Shown here: in pieces, positions 1-7,970 of the stretch
Layout: each line of letters opens with the position of its first letter
Position numbering within the stretch: the first letter of the stretch is position 1
Assembly (NCBI RefSeq): GCF_943193085.1
Contig: NZ_CALPCU010000022.1
Coordinates: 1-35,212, forward strand
DNA from: Vermiculatibacterium agrestimuris
GTDB taxonomy: Bacteria; Bacillota; Clostridia; Oscillospirales; Oscillospiraceae
Reading direction: 5' to 3'
DNA: 35,212 nucleotides
The notes under the pieces: generated by a model
The model's database searches: none
What the model was told of the DNA's origin: nothing
Seen by the model: only the letters and a program-made list of their open reading frames with translations
Made by a program: the position numbers and the translations under genes

Positions 1-28
1 CCAGGAATCTGGCCGCGGCTTTTTTCTA

Positions 29-57
29 TTGACATATATCGAATATTGATATATGAT
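29..57 (+). promoter_or_regulatory. Sigma-A type promoter of the padR-DUF2812 operon
   Basis: A TTGACA -35 box (29-34) and a TATGAT -10 box (52-57) are separated by exactly 17 bases. The promoter points at the PadR gene. An upstream in-frame ATG at 53 lies inside the -10 box, so it cannot be the translation start; this supports the GTG start at 95. Confidence 0.85.
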
Positions 58-79
58 GAGTATACCGATAATCGATATA
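35..79. promoter_or_regulatory. Two PadR-type operator palindromes
   Basis: Two 19-base palindromes lie on the promoter. The first (35-53) fills the spacer and runs into the -10 box, with arms TATATC and GATATA and 7 of 9 pairs matching. The second (61-79) covers the expected transcription start and has 8 of 9 pairs around one central base. Both carry TATA-rich ends and a CGA/TCG core, so they look like two copies of one site. The inferred role is autorepression by the adjacent PadR protein. Confidence 0.65.
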
Positions 80-94
80 CCCGGAGGTGAGGAT

Positions 95-418
95 GTGTCG
101 CGGAAAAAACTGGAGACTCTGACCGAGCAGATGTACTACGTCCTGCTCGCCCTCTGGGCGGAGCCCCGCCACGGCTACGGCATTATGCAGTACGTGGACA
201 AGCTCACCCAAGGCCGGGTAGCGGTGGGGGCGGGCACCCTCTACGCCCTGCTGGCCCGGTTCGAGGAGGAAAAGCTCATCTTTTTTAATGGCACACAGGA
301 GGGGCGAAAATACTATATTCTCTCTGACGAGGGCCGGCGCACACTGCAAGAGGAGTACCGCCGTCTGGGCCGACAGCTGGCTGACGGCGCAACACTGCTG
401 GATAAGGAGGAACCATGA
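95..418 (+). CDS. PadR family transcriptional regulator
   Basis: This is a 107-residue winged-helix repressor of the small PadR type. The segment LTEQMYYVLLALWAEPRHGY is typical of the family's first helices, and YALLARFEEEKLI followed by GRKYYILSDEGR is the recognition helix and wing. The start is GTG at 95, with GGAGG at 83-87 seven bases upstream; the longer frame from 53 begins inside the -10 box. It overlaps the next gene by four bases (ATGA), so the two are translationally coupled. PadR genes are commonly paired with DUF2812 genes, and the palindromes on its promoter suggest that it represses its own operon. The ligand is unknown. Confidence 0.92.
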   Translation: MSRKKLETLTEQMYYVLLALWAEPRHGYGIMQYVDKLTQGRVAVGAGTLYALLARFEEEKLIFFNGTQEGRKYYILSDEGRRTLQEEYRRLGRQLADGATLLDKEEP

Positions 419-1764
419 TGAGAGACACCCGCTGGAGATACTTTTCCTACTTAAACGTGGACTACAAGGCCGCCCAGGACACCCTCAACACCTGGGCCCG
501 GGAGGGGTGGGAGCTGGTGGAGATCATGGGCCCCTTCGCCAAGCTGCGGCGCATTGAGCGGCCCGACACGCCCACCTACTTCCTGGACTGGAGTAACGCC
601 AAGGATCCCAAGGACTACGCCCAGCTCCTCTCCGACGCCGGGTGGGAGTGGGTGGAACGGGCAAGTTACCTGAATATCTACGTCTCCAAACCGGACGCCC
701 ATCCCCTCCCCATTCAAACCGATCCTGAGCTGGAATACCAGCGGTTCCGCAAAAAGGCCCTTCGGTCTATGCTCCTCACTACGCTGGCAATGGCCGTCCT
801 TCTGGCCTTTTGCTGGTTCATCCTGTCCGGGTTCTACAGCTCTCCCGGCGCCTTCCAGCTGGCTCAAGAGCGGCTCCTGCCCAGCCTGCTCTCCTCCAGT
901 CTGGTCTTCTCCGCCATCTTTCTTTTCTTCCCCCTGTGGTGCCTTGGCGGGGCGGCCTATTTCCTCTATCTGTTCTGGCGGCTGAGACAATGGCGGGAAG
1001 CTATCCGAATGGGTCTGGAGCCGCCCACAGCAGGAAGTAAGGCCATTCGAGGCTGGGGGCTTGTCCGGGCTTTGGGCCTGCTTTCCGAGGCTGCCATCGC
1101 TCTTCTGCTCTTCCCAGACGCCCTGCTCAACCACTTCCTGAACCTGGGCTGGGCGGTCGGCATTATGATCGGAGCCTTCATCTGTATCTATACCTATGAC
1201 GACCCCATCCGCCAGCGGCGGGGCAAGCGCGCCCTTTTCATCGCCCCTCTCGCCGCCGCCTGCATCCTGCTCAACGGCCCTGTGCGGGAGAGCTTTTCCG
1301 GCCGCATCCCGGCCGTCCCCGTCCACAGCGACGCCCATCGGGTCAACGAGGGCCGGCGCTCCGACACCCCGCTGGGCAGTCAAGCCCACTGGAGCGAGGA
1401 TATCAAGCTCTCCGACTCAGAGCGGCTGTACTTCTATTTCTCCGCCCAGGCCTGGGCCTCCCCTTCTCTGGCGGACTGGGCCTTTGGGCCTGTCCCGGAG
1501 GGGCTGGAGCCCGTACCGGGGCTGGAGGGAATCTGGCGGCGGGGCCCGGCGGCTGAAGAGGACATCCCGGACTATGCCGGCGCATCCCACCTGGACATCT
1601 ATGAATACGCCATGGAGGTGCGCAAGGCCCAGGAGACCACCCGGGGCTTCCTCCTCCGCCGGGGGACGACCCAGGTGACGGTGGAGTGCTATAGAGTGAT
1701 CCCAGGCACCACCGACGAGGAGGTCTTGGCCCCCATTCTGGATTGGCTGGCGCAAATAGAATAA
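415..1764 (+). CDS. DUF2812 domain-containing membrane protein
   Basis: This is a 449-residue protein. Residues about 1-110 match the DUF2812 pattern (WRYFSYLNVDYKAAQDTLN, WAREGWELVE, DAGWEWVERASYLNIYVSK). About five hydrophobic segments follow, near residues 120-140, 158-188, 214-237, 244-261 and 273-287, and then a soluble C-terminal domain of about 150 residues, probably outside the membrane. ATG 415 overlaps the padR stop, and ATG 418 is an equally possible start. DUF2812 proteins are usually encoded beside a PadR regulator and are thought to be its regulated membrane target; their biochemical function is unknown. The long C-terminal domain was not recognised and makes this protein larger than many relatives. 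Confidence 0.85.
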   Translation: MMRDTRWRYFSYLNVDYKAAQDTLNTWAREGWELVEIMGPFAKLRRIERPDTPTYFLDWSNAKDPKDYAQLLSDAGWEWVERASYLNIYVSKPDAHPLPIQTDPELEYQRFRKKALRSMLLTTLAMAVLLAFCWFILSGFYSSPGAFQLAQERLLPSLLSSSLVFSAIFLFFPLWCLGGAAYFLYLFWRLRQWREAIRMGLEPPTAGSKAIRGWGLVRALGLLSEAAIALLLFPDALLNHFLNLGWAVGIMIGAFICIYTYDDPIRQRRGKRALFIAPLAAACILLNGPVRESFSGRIPAVPVHSDAHRVNEGRRSDTPLGSQAHWSEDIKLSDSERLYFYFSAQAWASPSLADWAFGPVPEGLEPVPGLEGIWRRGPAAEEDIPDYAGASHLDIYEYAMEVRKAQETTRGFLLRRGTTQVTVECYRVIPGTTDEEVLAPILDWLAQIE

Positions 1765-1802
1765 AAAAAGCCCCCGACGGCAGACCGTCGGGGGCTTTTT
1801 TG
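1765..1802. terminator. Bidirectional Rho-independent terminator
   Basis: The arms GCCCCCGACGG and CCGTCGGGGGC enclose a CAGA loop and are flanked by an A-run on the left and a T-run on the right. The hairpin serves both the DUF2812 gene on the plus strand and the convergent DUF975 gene on the minus strand. Confidence 0.95.
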
Positions 1803-1807
1803 TTCCC

Positions 1808-2728
1808 TTAAAAGGGCGTGGGGCCATCGTTGCTGTGATACTCGTAGTCCGGCCCGGCATAGCTGCCGGAGGGGCGAATGCCGCCGCCGTTGAGGCCGAT
1901 CACATAGTTGTAGAAATTGGCCCGGGTGGTGAGGACATAGGGGGTGAGCCACAGCTGGAACACCCCGGAGGCGATGATGCCCACGACCCCAAGGCCAATG
2001 GCCATGAAGCCGCTCTGAAGAAGGCCCGCCAGCATGGCCCAACCGAAAAAGGAGAGATCCAGTATCACGGCCTCTCCCTTGTGGCCCTTCATGTAGGTCT
2101 TACTCAGGCGCAGAGACTGCCGGGCAGTGCAGTTGGGGTCGTCCAGCAGGATATAGCAGGTCAGATGGTAGCGGTAGGCCACCCAGATGCCCAAGGCCAC
2201 AGCGCCGAAGATCAGGGCGAAATAGAGCAGCATGAGAACGCTCAGGTCTGCCTCCGACAGGATCACCGCAACGAGGATGGCAAAGGCGGGCACGGTGAGC
2301 AGAGCCGTCCACAGGAAGACCAGCAGAGCGGTCAGAATATTCAGCCAGATCACCCGGCCCGCCTTGGCGAAGCCGTCGAAGAGGTTGGCAATGCCGGAGC
2401 CCTCGTTCCGGGCCAGGCGGAGGGTATAGGAGATGAGGCCGAACTCCACCACCGCGCAGAACAGATCCAAAAGGAGCTCCGCCCCACCGGCGATGGCCAC
2501 CCGATCCATCTGCTGGAGGATCACATAGTCAAAGACCTTCTCAGGTGTGTAGCCCTGCTGGAGATAGGTCATGGCGCTGGCCCAGGGCACCCCCACCAGG
2601 CTCATGACCAGTTGGGTCAGTCCCGTGGTCAGCAGCAGGTAGACCAGCATGACGACCATATAGGAGGGCTGGGCCTGCTTCATGCTGGCCTTGGCGGCCA
2701 GCTTCGCCTCATAGCGGTTAAAATACAT
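1808..2728 (-). CDS. DUF975 family integral membrane protein
   Basis: This is a 306-residue polytopic membrane protein with about five to six hydrophobic segments. The N-terminus, with Lys/Ala-rich KLAAKASMKQAQPSYMVVML, and the inner motif AYRYHLTCYILLDDPNCTA followed by LRLSKTYMKGHKGE are characteristic of DUF975 (YciC-like). The ATG start has a GGGGAGAGAGAA ribosome site upstream. It is the last gene of the minus-strand operon with the XpaC-like, TelA-like and TPM genes, 30 bases after the TPM stop, and it ends at the shared terminator. Function is unknown; the operon suggests an envelope role, which is inference. Confidence 0.85.
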   Translation of the reverse strand: MYFNRYEAKLAAKASMKQAQPSYMVVMLVYLLLTTGLTQLVMSLVGVPWASAMTYLQQGYTPEKVFDYVILQQMDRVAIAGGAELLLDLFCAVVEFGLISYTLRLARNEGSGIANLFDGFAKAGRVIWLNILTALLVFLWTALLTVPAFAILVAVILSEADLSVLMLLYFALIFGAVALGIWVAYRYHLTCYILLDDPNCTARQSLRLSKTYMKGHKGEAVILDLSFFGWAMLAGLLQSGFMAIGLGVVGIIASGVFQLWLTPYVLTTRANFYNYVIGLNGGGIRPSGSYAGPDYEYHSNDGPTPF

Positions 2729-2758
2729 TTCTCTCTCCCCTTTTCTATCCGGAAAACC

Positions 2759-3778
2759 TTAGCGCCGGCCGCCGAAGCCGCCGCCACGGGAGCCGCCGAA
2801 GCCGCCCCCTCTGGAGCCGCCGAAGGAACCGCCGCGGGAAAAGCCTCCCCCACGGCTCCCGCCGAAGCTGCCGCCGCCGCTGAAGCCGCTGCCCCGGCTG
2901 GGCCGGGCGCCCGCGCCGCCGAAGCCGCCGGAGGGACGGGAGGTACCGCCAAAACTGCCGCCGGAGGGCCCCCGGGGGCCTCTGGGCGGAGGCGGGGGCG
3001 GCGGGGCGTGCCAGTGGCGGGTGTACCAGCCGTAGCGGGGGCCGTGCCAGAAGAAGATGGGCCGGAACACCACCGGCGGGTTGGCCACCCCATAATACTG
3101 GGCCCGGTAGGCGTTGTAGCGGGAGCGGTCGATGGCAGAGAGAACCAGGTATATGATGAGCACAAAGCCCAGAAGCCACACGATCCACATGGCGGCAATG
3201 CCGCTGGCGAAGGAGGGGCCATCCTCATAATGATGATCGTCATTGCCTAAGCCGAAATTGTCCCGGTAGATGGTGTCCATCACGCCGAAAAAGGCGCTCA
3301 CATCATGCTCCCAATCCTCGGTAGACATGGTTTCACCCAGAGAATCCAGGGCTTTCCCATTCATGATACTGTCAAACTCAGCGCCCCAGACAAACCGGAA
3401 GTTGTCGGTGTCCTTTATCACCAGAAGAAGGGCGTCTCCCTCTCCCAGGCCATAGTCCGCCGCCAGGTCGTAGGCGTACTCCTCCGGATCGCCGGAAACA
3501 GAATCCTCGCTGATGAAGGCCACGATGCTGTTGTACCGCTCATCCCAGTTGGCGTTATAGAGGGCCAGCAGATCCTCCGTGCCGGAGTTCAGCACTCCGG
3601 CCTTGTCGTAAATGAACTGCTCTACATAGGAGGTATCCAGCTTGGTATTCAGACCTGAGGACTGTTCCAGGCTGACGCCCCCGGAGGGCTTCCGGACCTG
3701 ACCCAGAAGCAGGGCCGCGGCGATGGCGAGCACCAGCACCACCCAGCCCACAAGATAAGACTTGTTGTCCTTTTTCAT
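2759..3778 (-). CDS. TPM-domain membrane protein with glycine-rich tail (YgcG-like)
   Basis: This 339-residue protein has an N-terminal membrane anchor (about residues 8-27). A TPM domain follows at about residues 50-180, with the signature VEQFIYDKAGVLNSGTEDLL and YGLGEGDALLLVIKDTDNF. A second hydrophobic segment lies at about 195-215 and is followed by an aromatic/proline stretch. The last 70 or so residues are almost entirely Gly, Ser, Phe and Arg in GGSFGGSRGGGF-type repeats. YgcG-type TPM proteins share this anchor, TPM and Gly-rich tail layout; a phosphatase activity has been proposed for some TPM domains but cannot be assumed here. It starts 20 bases after the TelA gene stop, with an AAAGGAAA ribosome site. 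Confidence 0.88.
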   Translation of the reverse strand: MKKDNKSYLVGWVVLVLAIAAALLLGQVRKPSGGVSLEQSSGLNTKLDTSYVEQFIYDKAGVLNSGTEDLLALYNANWDERYNSIVAFISEDSVSGDPEEYAYDLAADYGLGEGDALLLVIKDTDNFRFVWGAEFDSIMNGKALDSLGETMSTEDWEHDVSAFFGVMDTIYRDNFGLGNDDHHYEDGPSFASGIAAMWIVWLLGFVLIIYLVLSAIDRSRYNAYRAQYYGVANPPVVFRPIFFWHGPRYGWYTRHWHAPPPPPPPRGPRGPSGGSFGGTSRPSGGFGGAGARPSRGSGFSGGGSFGGSRGGGFSRGGSFGGSRGGGFGGSRGGGFGGRR

Positions 3779-3798
3779 ACCCGTTTCCTTTCAGACGC

Positions 3799-4989
3799 TC
3801 AGCCCCGAAGCTCCAACAGCTTCTCCTTCAGCTCGCCCTCGATCCTCCCCAGCTCGGCCTCGGCCTCTTTCCGCTTCTGGGCCCCTTCGGTCTGGATCTT
3901 CACCATCTCGTCCAGGGTGGAGATGAGCTGCTGGTTGGTGTGCTGGAGGGTCTCGATGCTCACCACGCTCTTCTCCGCCTCCCGGGCGGTCTCAATGGTG
4001 CCCATCTTCAAAGCGTCGGCGTTCTTCTGGAGCAGCTCATTGGTCATCTTCGTCACCGCGCTCTGGGCGGCGGTGGCCTGACGGGAGTTCTCCATGCCCA
4101 GGGCCAGCACCATCTGGCTCTTCCAGAGGGGGATGGTGTTGACCAGAGAGGACTGGATCTTCTCCAGCATCAACGCGTCGTTATTTTGGATGAGCCGCAC
4201 CTGGGGGCCCATTTGGATGGAGACCATCCGCGTCAGCTCCAGGTCGTGGAGCTTCTTCTCAAACCGGGAGCACATATTGGCAAGGTCGTTGTAGGCCTGG
4301 GCGTCCTCCTGGGCGCCGGTCTGCTGGGCCTTCTGGCGCAGCTGCTCCAGCTCCCCGGCGCGGACAGCCGCCAGCTTCTTCTTCCCCGCCAGAATGTACA
4401 TGGTCAGCTCCTTATAGTACTTGGTGTTGAGCTCATACATCTGATCCAGCATGGCCACGTCCTTCATCAGGGTGAGCTGGTGCCCCTCCAAGACCTCCAC
4501 GATCTTGTTCACATTGGTCTCCGCCTTGGAGTACTGCGCCTTCATGGCGGCGATGTCATTCTTCTTCTTTTGGAAGAAACCCAGCACACCCTTCTTCTCC
4601 TCCTGGCCGAAGTTTTGCAGCTCCCCCACCAGGCCGGCCAGCGCGTCGCCCACCTCGCCCAGATCCTTGGTGCGCACCTTGGAAAGGGCGCTTTCGGAGA
4701 AACCGGCGATGTTCTTCTGGGCAGCGGCGCCATACTGGAGCACCAGGTTGGAGTCCTTGATGTCGATCTTCTCGGCGAAGTCGGCCACCATTTTCTGCTC
4801 CGCCTCGGAGAGCATGGATTCGTCCAGCTTCACCGCCTTGGCGTCCCGGGCGGCCTGGTCGGCCTCAGTGACCTGCTTCTCGGCGGCCATGGGATCCAGG
4901 GTAAGTTCAGGGGCGGGAGCCGCCGCCACAGCGGTATCGGTATTGGGGGTCAGGGTCAGCTCGGGGGTCATATTCAGCTCATCGCTCAT
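3799..4989 (-). CDS. Toxic anion resistance protein, TelA family
   Basis: This 396-residue, mostly helical cytoplasmic protein matches the TelA/KlaA family. Visible family features are VADFAEKIDIKDSNLVLQYG near residues 70-90, the FGQEEKKGVLGFFQKKKND segment, the helix with VRLIQNNDALMLEKIQSS, and IPLWKSQMVLALGMENSRQA near residues 290-310. The acidic, low-complexity N-terminus (about 50 residues) is likely disordered. Family members have been linked to tellurite and general envelope stress, but the mechanism is not settled. It is preceded by a GGAGGAA site. It lies between the XpaC-like and TPM genes in one operon, and TelA next to XpaC is a widespread pairing. Confidence 0.93.
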   Translation of the reverse strand: MSDELNMTPELTLTPNTDTAVAAAPAPELTLDPMAAEKQVTEADQAARDAKAVKLDESMLSEAEQKMVADFAEKIDIKDSNLVLQYGAAAQKNIAGFSESALSKVRTKDLGEVGDALAGLVGELQNFGQEEKKGVLGFFQKKKNDIAAMKAQYSKAETNVNKIVEVLEGHQLTLMKDVAMLDQMYELNTKYYKELTMYILAGKKKLAAVRAGELEQLRQKAQQTGAQEDAQAYNDLANMCSRFEKKLHDLELTRMVSIQMGPQVRLIQNNDALMLEKIQSSLVNTIPLWKSQMVLALGMENSRQATAAQSAVTKMTNELLQKNADALKMGTIETAREAEKSVVSIETLQHTNQQLISTLDEMVKIQTEGAQKRKEAEAELGRIEGELKEKLLELRG

Positions 4990-5025
4990 TGTCTTGTTCC
5001 TCCTGTTGTTTGGTAGGTTATGTTG

Positions 5026-5697
5026 TCAGCCGTTGGCGGCAAAGGGCTTTTCCTCGCTGAGACCCTCCTGCTTGAGGAGGTTTTCCATCACGGTGATGTC
5101 GGTGGAGATATCCAGCGCCTCGTCGGCAAAAAGGGCGTCCAGCTGCTTGTCGAAGGCGGCGACGATGGTGTCCATCATGGCGTCGATCCGCCCCTTTGTG
5201 CCGTCGATGTTCTCCCCGGACACCCCCGCCGCGCCCATACGGTCATAGGCGTTGAGGAGCTTGAGGGTGGTGGGCAGATAATAGCCCATGAACCGTTTGA
5301 TCTGAGGCAGTTTTTCCGGGTGCTCCACCACATGATCCATGATCTTCCGGGTGTCCTCCTCCAAGCGGTCGATCTGGGCGGAGATCTTCTCCCCGGGGAT
5401 GGCGTCGTTCAGGCGGCGTATCTCGGACAGGGCCCTGTCCCGCTCGGCGAGGAGGGCGTCCAGCTCCGGATCTCCGGTGCTCTTGGGCTTCTCCGGCTCT
5501 TGGGGCTTCGCCTGCTCCGGGATCTCATAGATCTTATCGGGGAACAGGCTCTTCCCGATCAGGCCCGCCACGGCGGAGAGCACCGCGGCCGCCAGGATGT
5601 GGGGCAGCCGATACAGCGGCAGGAAAAGCCCCCAGACCAACCACACTGCCGCCGCCAAATAGAGCGGGGCGGGAGAGCGTTTCACTTGTTTCGCCAC
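5026..5697 (-). CDS. XpaC-like protein (5-bromo-4-chloroindolyl phosphate hydrolysis family)
   Basis: This 223-residue protein has a paired hydrophobic region near its N-terminus (about residues 12-50). A charged helical domain follows, with the family-like stretch DPELDALLAERDRALSEIRR and a C-terminal TDITVMENLLKQEGL ending. The start is GTG at 5697, directly after AAAGGAGGAGA; a longer frame to 5802 would run across the promoter at 5738-5766 and is rejected. It is first in the operon with telA-like, TPM and DUF975 genes. The family name comes from a phenotype in Bacillus; no enzymatic motif is visible and the true role is unknown. Confidence 0.85.
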   Translation of the reverse strand: MAKQVKRSPAPLYLAAAVWLVWGLFLPLYRLPHILAAAVLSAVAGLIGKSLFPDKIYEIPEQAKPQEPEKPKSTGDPELDALLAERDRALSEIRRLNDAIPGEKISAQIDRLEEDTRKIMDHVVEHPEKLPQIKRFMGYYLPTTLKLLNAYDRMGAAGVSGENIDGTKGRIDAMMDTIVAAFDKQLDALFADEALDISTDITVMENLLKQEGLSEEKPFAANG

Positions 5698-5737
5698 AGC
5701 GTCTCCTCCTTTTTCATACACGGAACCAGTTAAAGGT

Positions 5738-5766
5738 ATTCTACCCGTTTGAGCCTTCCATGTCAA
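5738..5766 (-). promoter_or_regulatory. Sigma-A promoter of the xpaC-telA-TPM-DUF975 operon
   Basis: On the minus strand a consensus TTGACA (5761-5766) is followed 17 bases later by TAGAAT (5738-5743). The XpaC-like GTG start lies about 40 bases downstream. It is back-to-back with the ilvA promoter, with only 7 bases between the two -35 boxes. Confidence 0.85.
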
Positions 5767-5773
5767 GGAATGG

Positions 5774-5802
5774 TTGACTTCTCCGCCAAAAAACGGTATC
5801 AT
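5774..5802 (+). promoter_or_regulatory. Sigma-A promoter of threonine ammonia-lyase
   Basis: TTGACT (5774-5779) and TATCAT (5797-5802) are separated by 17 bases, about 40 bases before the ATG at 5844. No leader terminator or T-box was seen in the short 5' region. Confidence 0.8.
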
Positions 5803-5843
5803 AAATTTCTACGTACTTCACTCCCCAGAAAGAAGATGGTTCC

Positions 5844-7061
5844 ATGATGACATTGGAAGATTTCAAGGCCGCGCGGAAGGTGCTGGACGGCGTCATCGCC
5901 GACACCCACCTTATCCCCTCCCCCGCCCTGAGCAAGGCCACGGGGAATCAGGTCTACCTGAAGCCGGAGAACATGCAGATCACCGGCGCCTATAAGCTCC
6001 GGGGAGCTTACTTCAAGATCAGCACCCTCACCGACGAGCAGAAGGCAAAGGGCCTCATCACCGCCTCGGCGGGCAACCACGCCCAGGGCGTGGCCTTTGC
6101 CGCCCAGGCCGCCGGCGTGGAGGCCCACATCGTCATGCCCACCACCACCCCCCTGGTGAAGGTGAACAACACCAAGGACTACGGCGCCGACGTCATTCTC
6201 TACGGCGAGACTTTTGACGACGCGGCGGCGGAGGCCCTGCGGCTGGTGGAGGAGAAGGGCTACACCTACATCCCCCCCTTCAACGACCTCACCGTGGCCA
6301 CCGGTCAGGGCACCATCTCCTATGAAATTTTCTCCGATCTGCCCGATGTGGACGTGATACTGGTTCCCATCGGCGGCGGCGGACTGGCCGCAGGCGTGTC
6401 CACCCTGGCCAAGCTCCTCAATCCCAAGGTCACCGTCATTGGCGTGGAGCCCACGGGGGCGGCCTCTATGAAGGCCAGCCTGGACGCAGGGCACATCGCC
6501 ACACTGCCCAAGGTGGACACCATCGCCGACGGCGTGGCGGTGAAGACCCCCGGCGAGCTGGTCTTCCCCTATATCCAGGAGAACATCGACCAGATCCTCA
6601 CCATTGACGATGTGGAGCTGGTGGACGCCTTCCTGGACATGATGGAAAAGCACAAGATGATCGTGGAAAACGCGGGCCTGCTCACCGTGGCCGCCCTTAA
6701 GCACCTGAAGCCCGAGGGCAAAAACGTGGTCAGCGTCCTCTCCGGGGGCAATATGGACGTGATCACCGTCTCCTCCCTTGTCCAGCACGGACTCATGGGC
6801 CGGGGGCGCATCTTCACCTTCTCCGTTATCCTCCCCGACCGGCCCGGCGAGCTGCTCCACGTGGCGGAGATCCTGGCCCGGGAGAACGGCAACACCATCA
6901 AGCTGGAGCATAACCAGTTCGTCAACCTGAACCGGCAGGCGGGGGTAGAGCTGAAGGTCACCCTGGAGGCCTTCGGCCTGGAGCACAAGGCCCAGATCCT
7001 CTCCGCACTGCGCAAAGAGGGCTACGACGCGGTGGAGGTCTCCACCGGGGAGGTCTATTAA
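5844..7061 (+). CDS. ilvA: Threonine ammonia-lyase (threonine deaminase)
   Basis: This cytoplasmic PLP enzyme converts L-threonine to 2-oxobutanoate and ammonia, feeding isoleucine synthesis or threonine breakdown. The 405-residue protein carries the PLP lysine in ITGAYKLRGA (Lys51), the NHAQGVA loop, the glycine-rich phosphate cradle VPIGGGGLAAG near residue 175, and a single C-terminal ACT domain (about 325-405, starting FSVILPDRPGELLHVAEIL). This layout is that of the medium-length form rather than the two-ACT long biosynthetic form. ATG 5844 and ATG 5847 are both possible; the ribosome site (GAAAGAAGATGG) is weak. It is transcribed alone, divergently from the xpaC operon. The alternative name tdcB would apply if the enzyme is catabolic. 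Confidence 0.95.
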   Translation: MMTLEDFKAARKVLDGVIADTHLIPSPALSKATGNQVYLKPENMQITGAYKLRGAYFKISTLTDEQKAKGLITASAGNHAQGVAFAAQAAGVEAHIVMPTTTPLVKVNNTKDYGADVILYGETFDDAAAEALRLVEEKGYTYIPPFNDLTVATGQGTISYEIFSDLPDVDVILVPIGGGGLAAGVSTLAKLLNPKVTVIGVEPTGAASMKASLDAGHIATLPKVDTIADGVAVKTPGELVFPYIQENIDQILTIDDVELVDAFLDMMEKHKMIVENAGLLTVAALKHLKPEGKNVVSVLSGGNMDVITVSSLVQHGLMGRGRIFTFSVILPDRPGELLHVAEILARENGNTIKLEHNQFVNLNRQAGVELKVTLEAFGLEHKAQILSALRKEGYDAVEVSTGEVY

Positions 7062-7072
7062 GAAAACCAATA

Positions 7073-7146
7073 CCCCCGGCCGGATGATTCCGACCGGGGG
7101 CTATATGATGCGGCGCCGGCGCGCCAAAGCGCCGATGCCGGCGCCG
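7073..7146 (+). terminator. Two consecutive GC-rich hairpins after ilvA
   Basis: The first hairpin (7073-7100) has arms CCCCCGGCCGG and CCGACCGGGGG around ATGATT. The second (about 7111-7146) has arms CGGCGCCGGC and GCCGGCGCCG. Neither is followed by a good T-run, so termination is plausible but not certain. The rest of the 7147-7304 gap holds no gene that I can support and no clear promoter. Confidence 0.5.
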
Positions 7147-7304
7147 TGGGTCGCTCACAGCTGGGGGAGGCCGGCGTTAGCGCGTCGGGCATCCGCTTGG
7201 TTTATCCTATGACGAAGTCAAGCCCCCGGTGCCGCTGTTGCGAAAAGACAAGAAAGGCCCTCCCACGCCCGCAAGGATCTTCTCTTATGAAAGGACGGTG
7301 TCCC

Positions 7305-7964
7305 ATGGTCAAAATCGCCCCCTCTATCCTCTCCGCCGATTTTTGCCGCCTGGGAGAGGACATCCAAAAGGTCTCCTCCGCCGACTGGCTCCATGTGGAT
7401 GTGATGGACGGCATGTTCGTCCCCAACATCTCCATCGGCGTGCCCGTGGTGAAGTCCATCCGCGCCCACACCGACATGTTCCTGGACGTCCACCTGATGG
7501 TGGAAAAGCCCGGCCGCTATATAAGGGCCTTCGCCGACGCAGGGGCCGATCTGCTCTCCGTCCACCTGGAGGCGGACATGCCTCCCGCGCTCCACGCCGC
7601 CCTGGACGAGATGGAGACCCTGGGGGTAAAGAGAGGGGTCGTTTTGCGGCCCATCACCGCCGCCGAGGCGGTGATCCCCTATCTGGAACGGGGGCTTGAC
7701 CTGGTTCTGGTGATGACGGTGGAGCCGGGCTTCGGCGGCCAGTCCTTTATGGCCGACCAGCTGCCCAAGCTCGCCGCCATCCGCTCCTATATCGAAAAAT
7801 ACTCTCCCGGCTGCCTTTTGGAGGTGGACGGCGGCGTGAACGCCGAGACCGCCAAGCTCTGCCGCCAGGCCGGGGCCGACGTATTGGTGGCCGGCAGCGC
7901 AGTTTACGGCGCAAAGGATATCCCCGCCGCCATTGCGGCGCTGCGTGGAGACGCGAGAGGGTAA
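7305..7964 (+). CDS. rpe: Ribulose-phosphate 3-epimerase
   Basis: This enzyme interconverts D-ribulose 5-phosphate and D-xylulose 5-phosphate in the pentose phosphate pathway. The 219-residue TIM-barrel protein begins with the hallmark KIAPSILSADF. It carries the metal and catalytic motif LHVDVMDGMFVPN, the DVHLMVEKP strand, the phosphate loop VEPGFGGQSF and the second catalytic aspartate in LEVDGGV. The start is ATG 7305, preceded by AAGGACGG. An in-frame extension upstream to 7146 runs through the hairpin region and lacks family similarity. The next gene begins six bases after the stop. Confidence 0.97.
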   Translation: MVKIAPSILSADFCRLGEDIQKVSSADWLHVDVMDGMFVPNISIGVPVVKSIRAHTDMFLDVHLMVEKPGRYIRAFADAGADLLSVHLEADMPPALHAALDEMETLGVKRGVVLRPITAAEAVIPYLERGLDLVLVMTVEPGFGGQSFMADQLPKLAAIRSYIEKYSPGCLLEVDGGVNAETAKLCRQAGADVLVAGSAVYGAKDIPAAIAALRGDARG

Positions 7965-7970
7965 AGGTCC

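Noticed and set aside
53..94. Upstream ATG start for the PadR protein
   Set aside because: It lies in the -10 box and would precede the transcript start.
2759..3000. Repetitive GC-rich tract considered as a CRISPR or tandem DNA repeat
   Set aside because: The repeats follow codons of the Gly-rich tail of the TPM protein, with no spacer structure or fixed unit.
1835..3250. A 471-codon plus-strand frame rich in Ala and Glu
   Set aside because: It mirrors the DUF975 and TPM genes. Its Ala-rich part is only the reverse complement of the Gly/Ser tail.
7146..7304. N-terminal extension of ribulose-phosphate epimerase
   Set aside because: No family similarity. It crosses a hairpin, and ATG 7305 gives the normal protein start.
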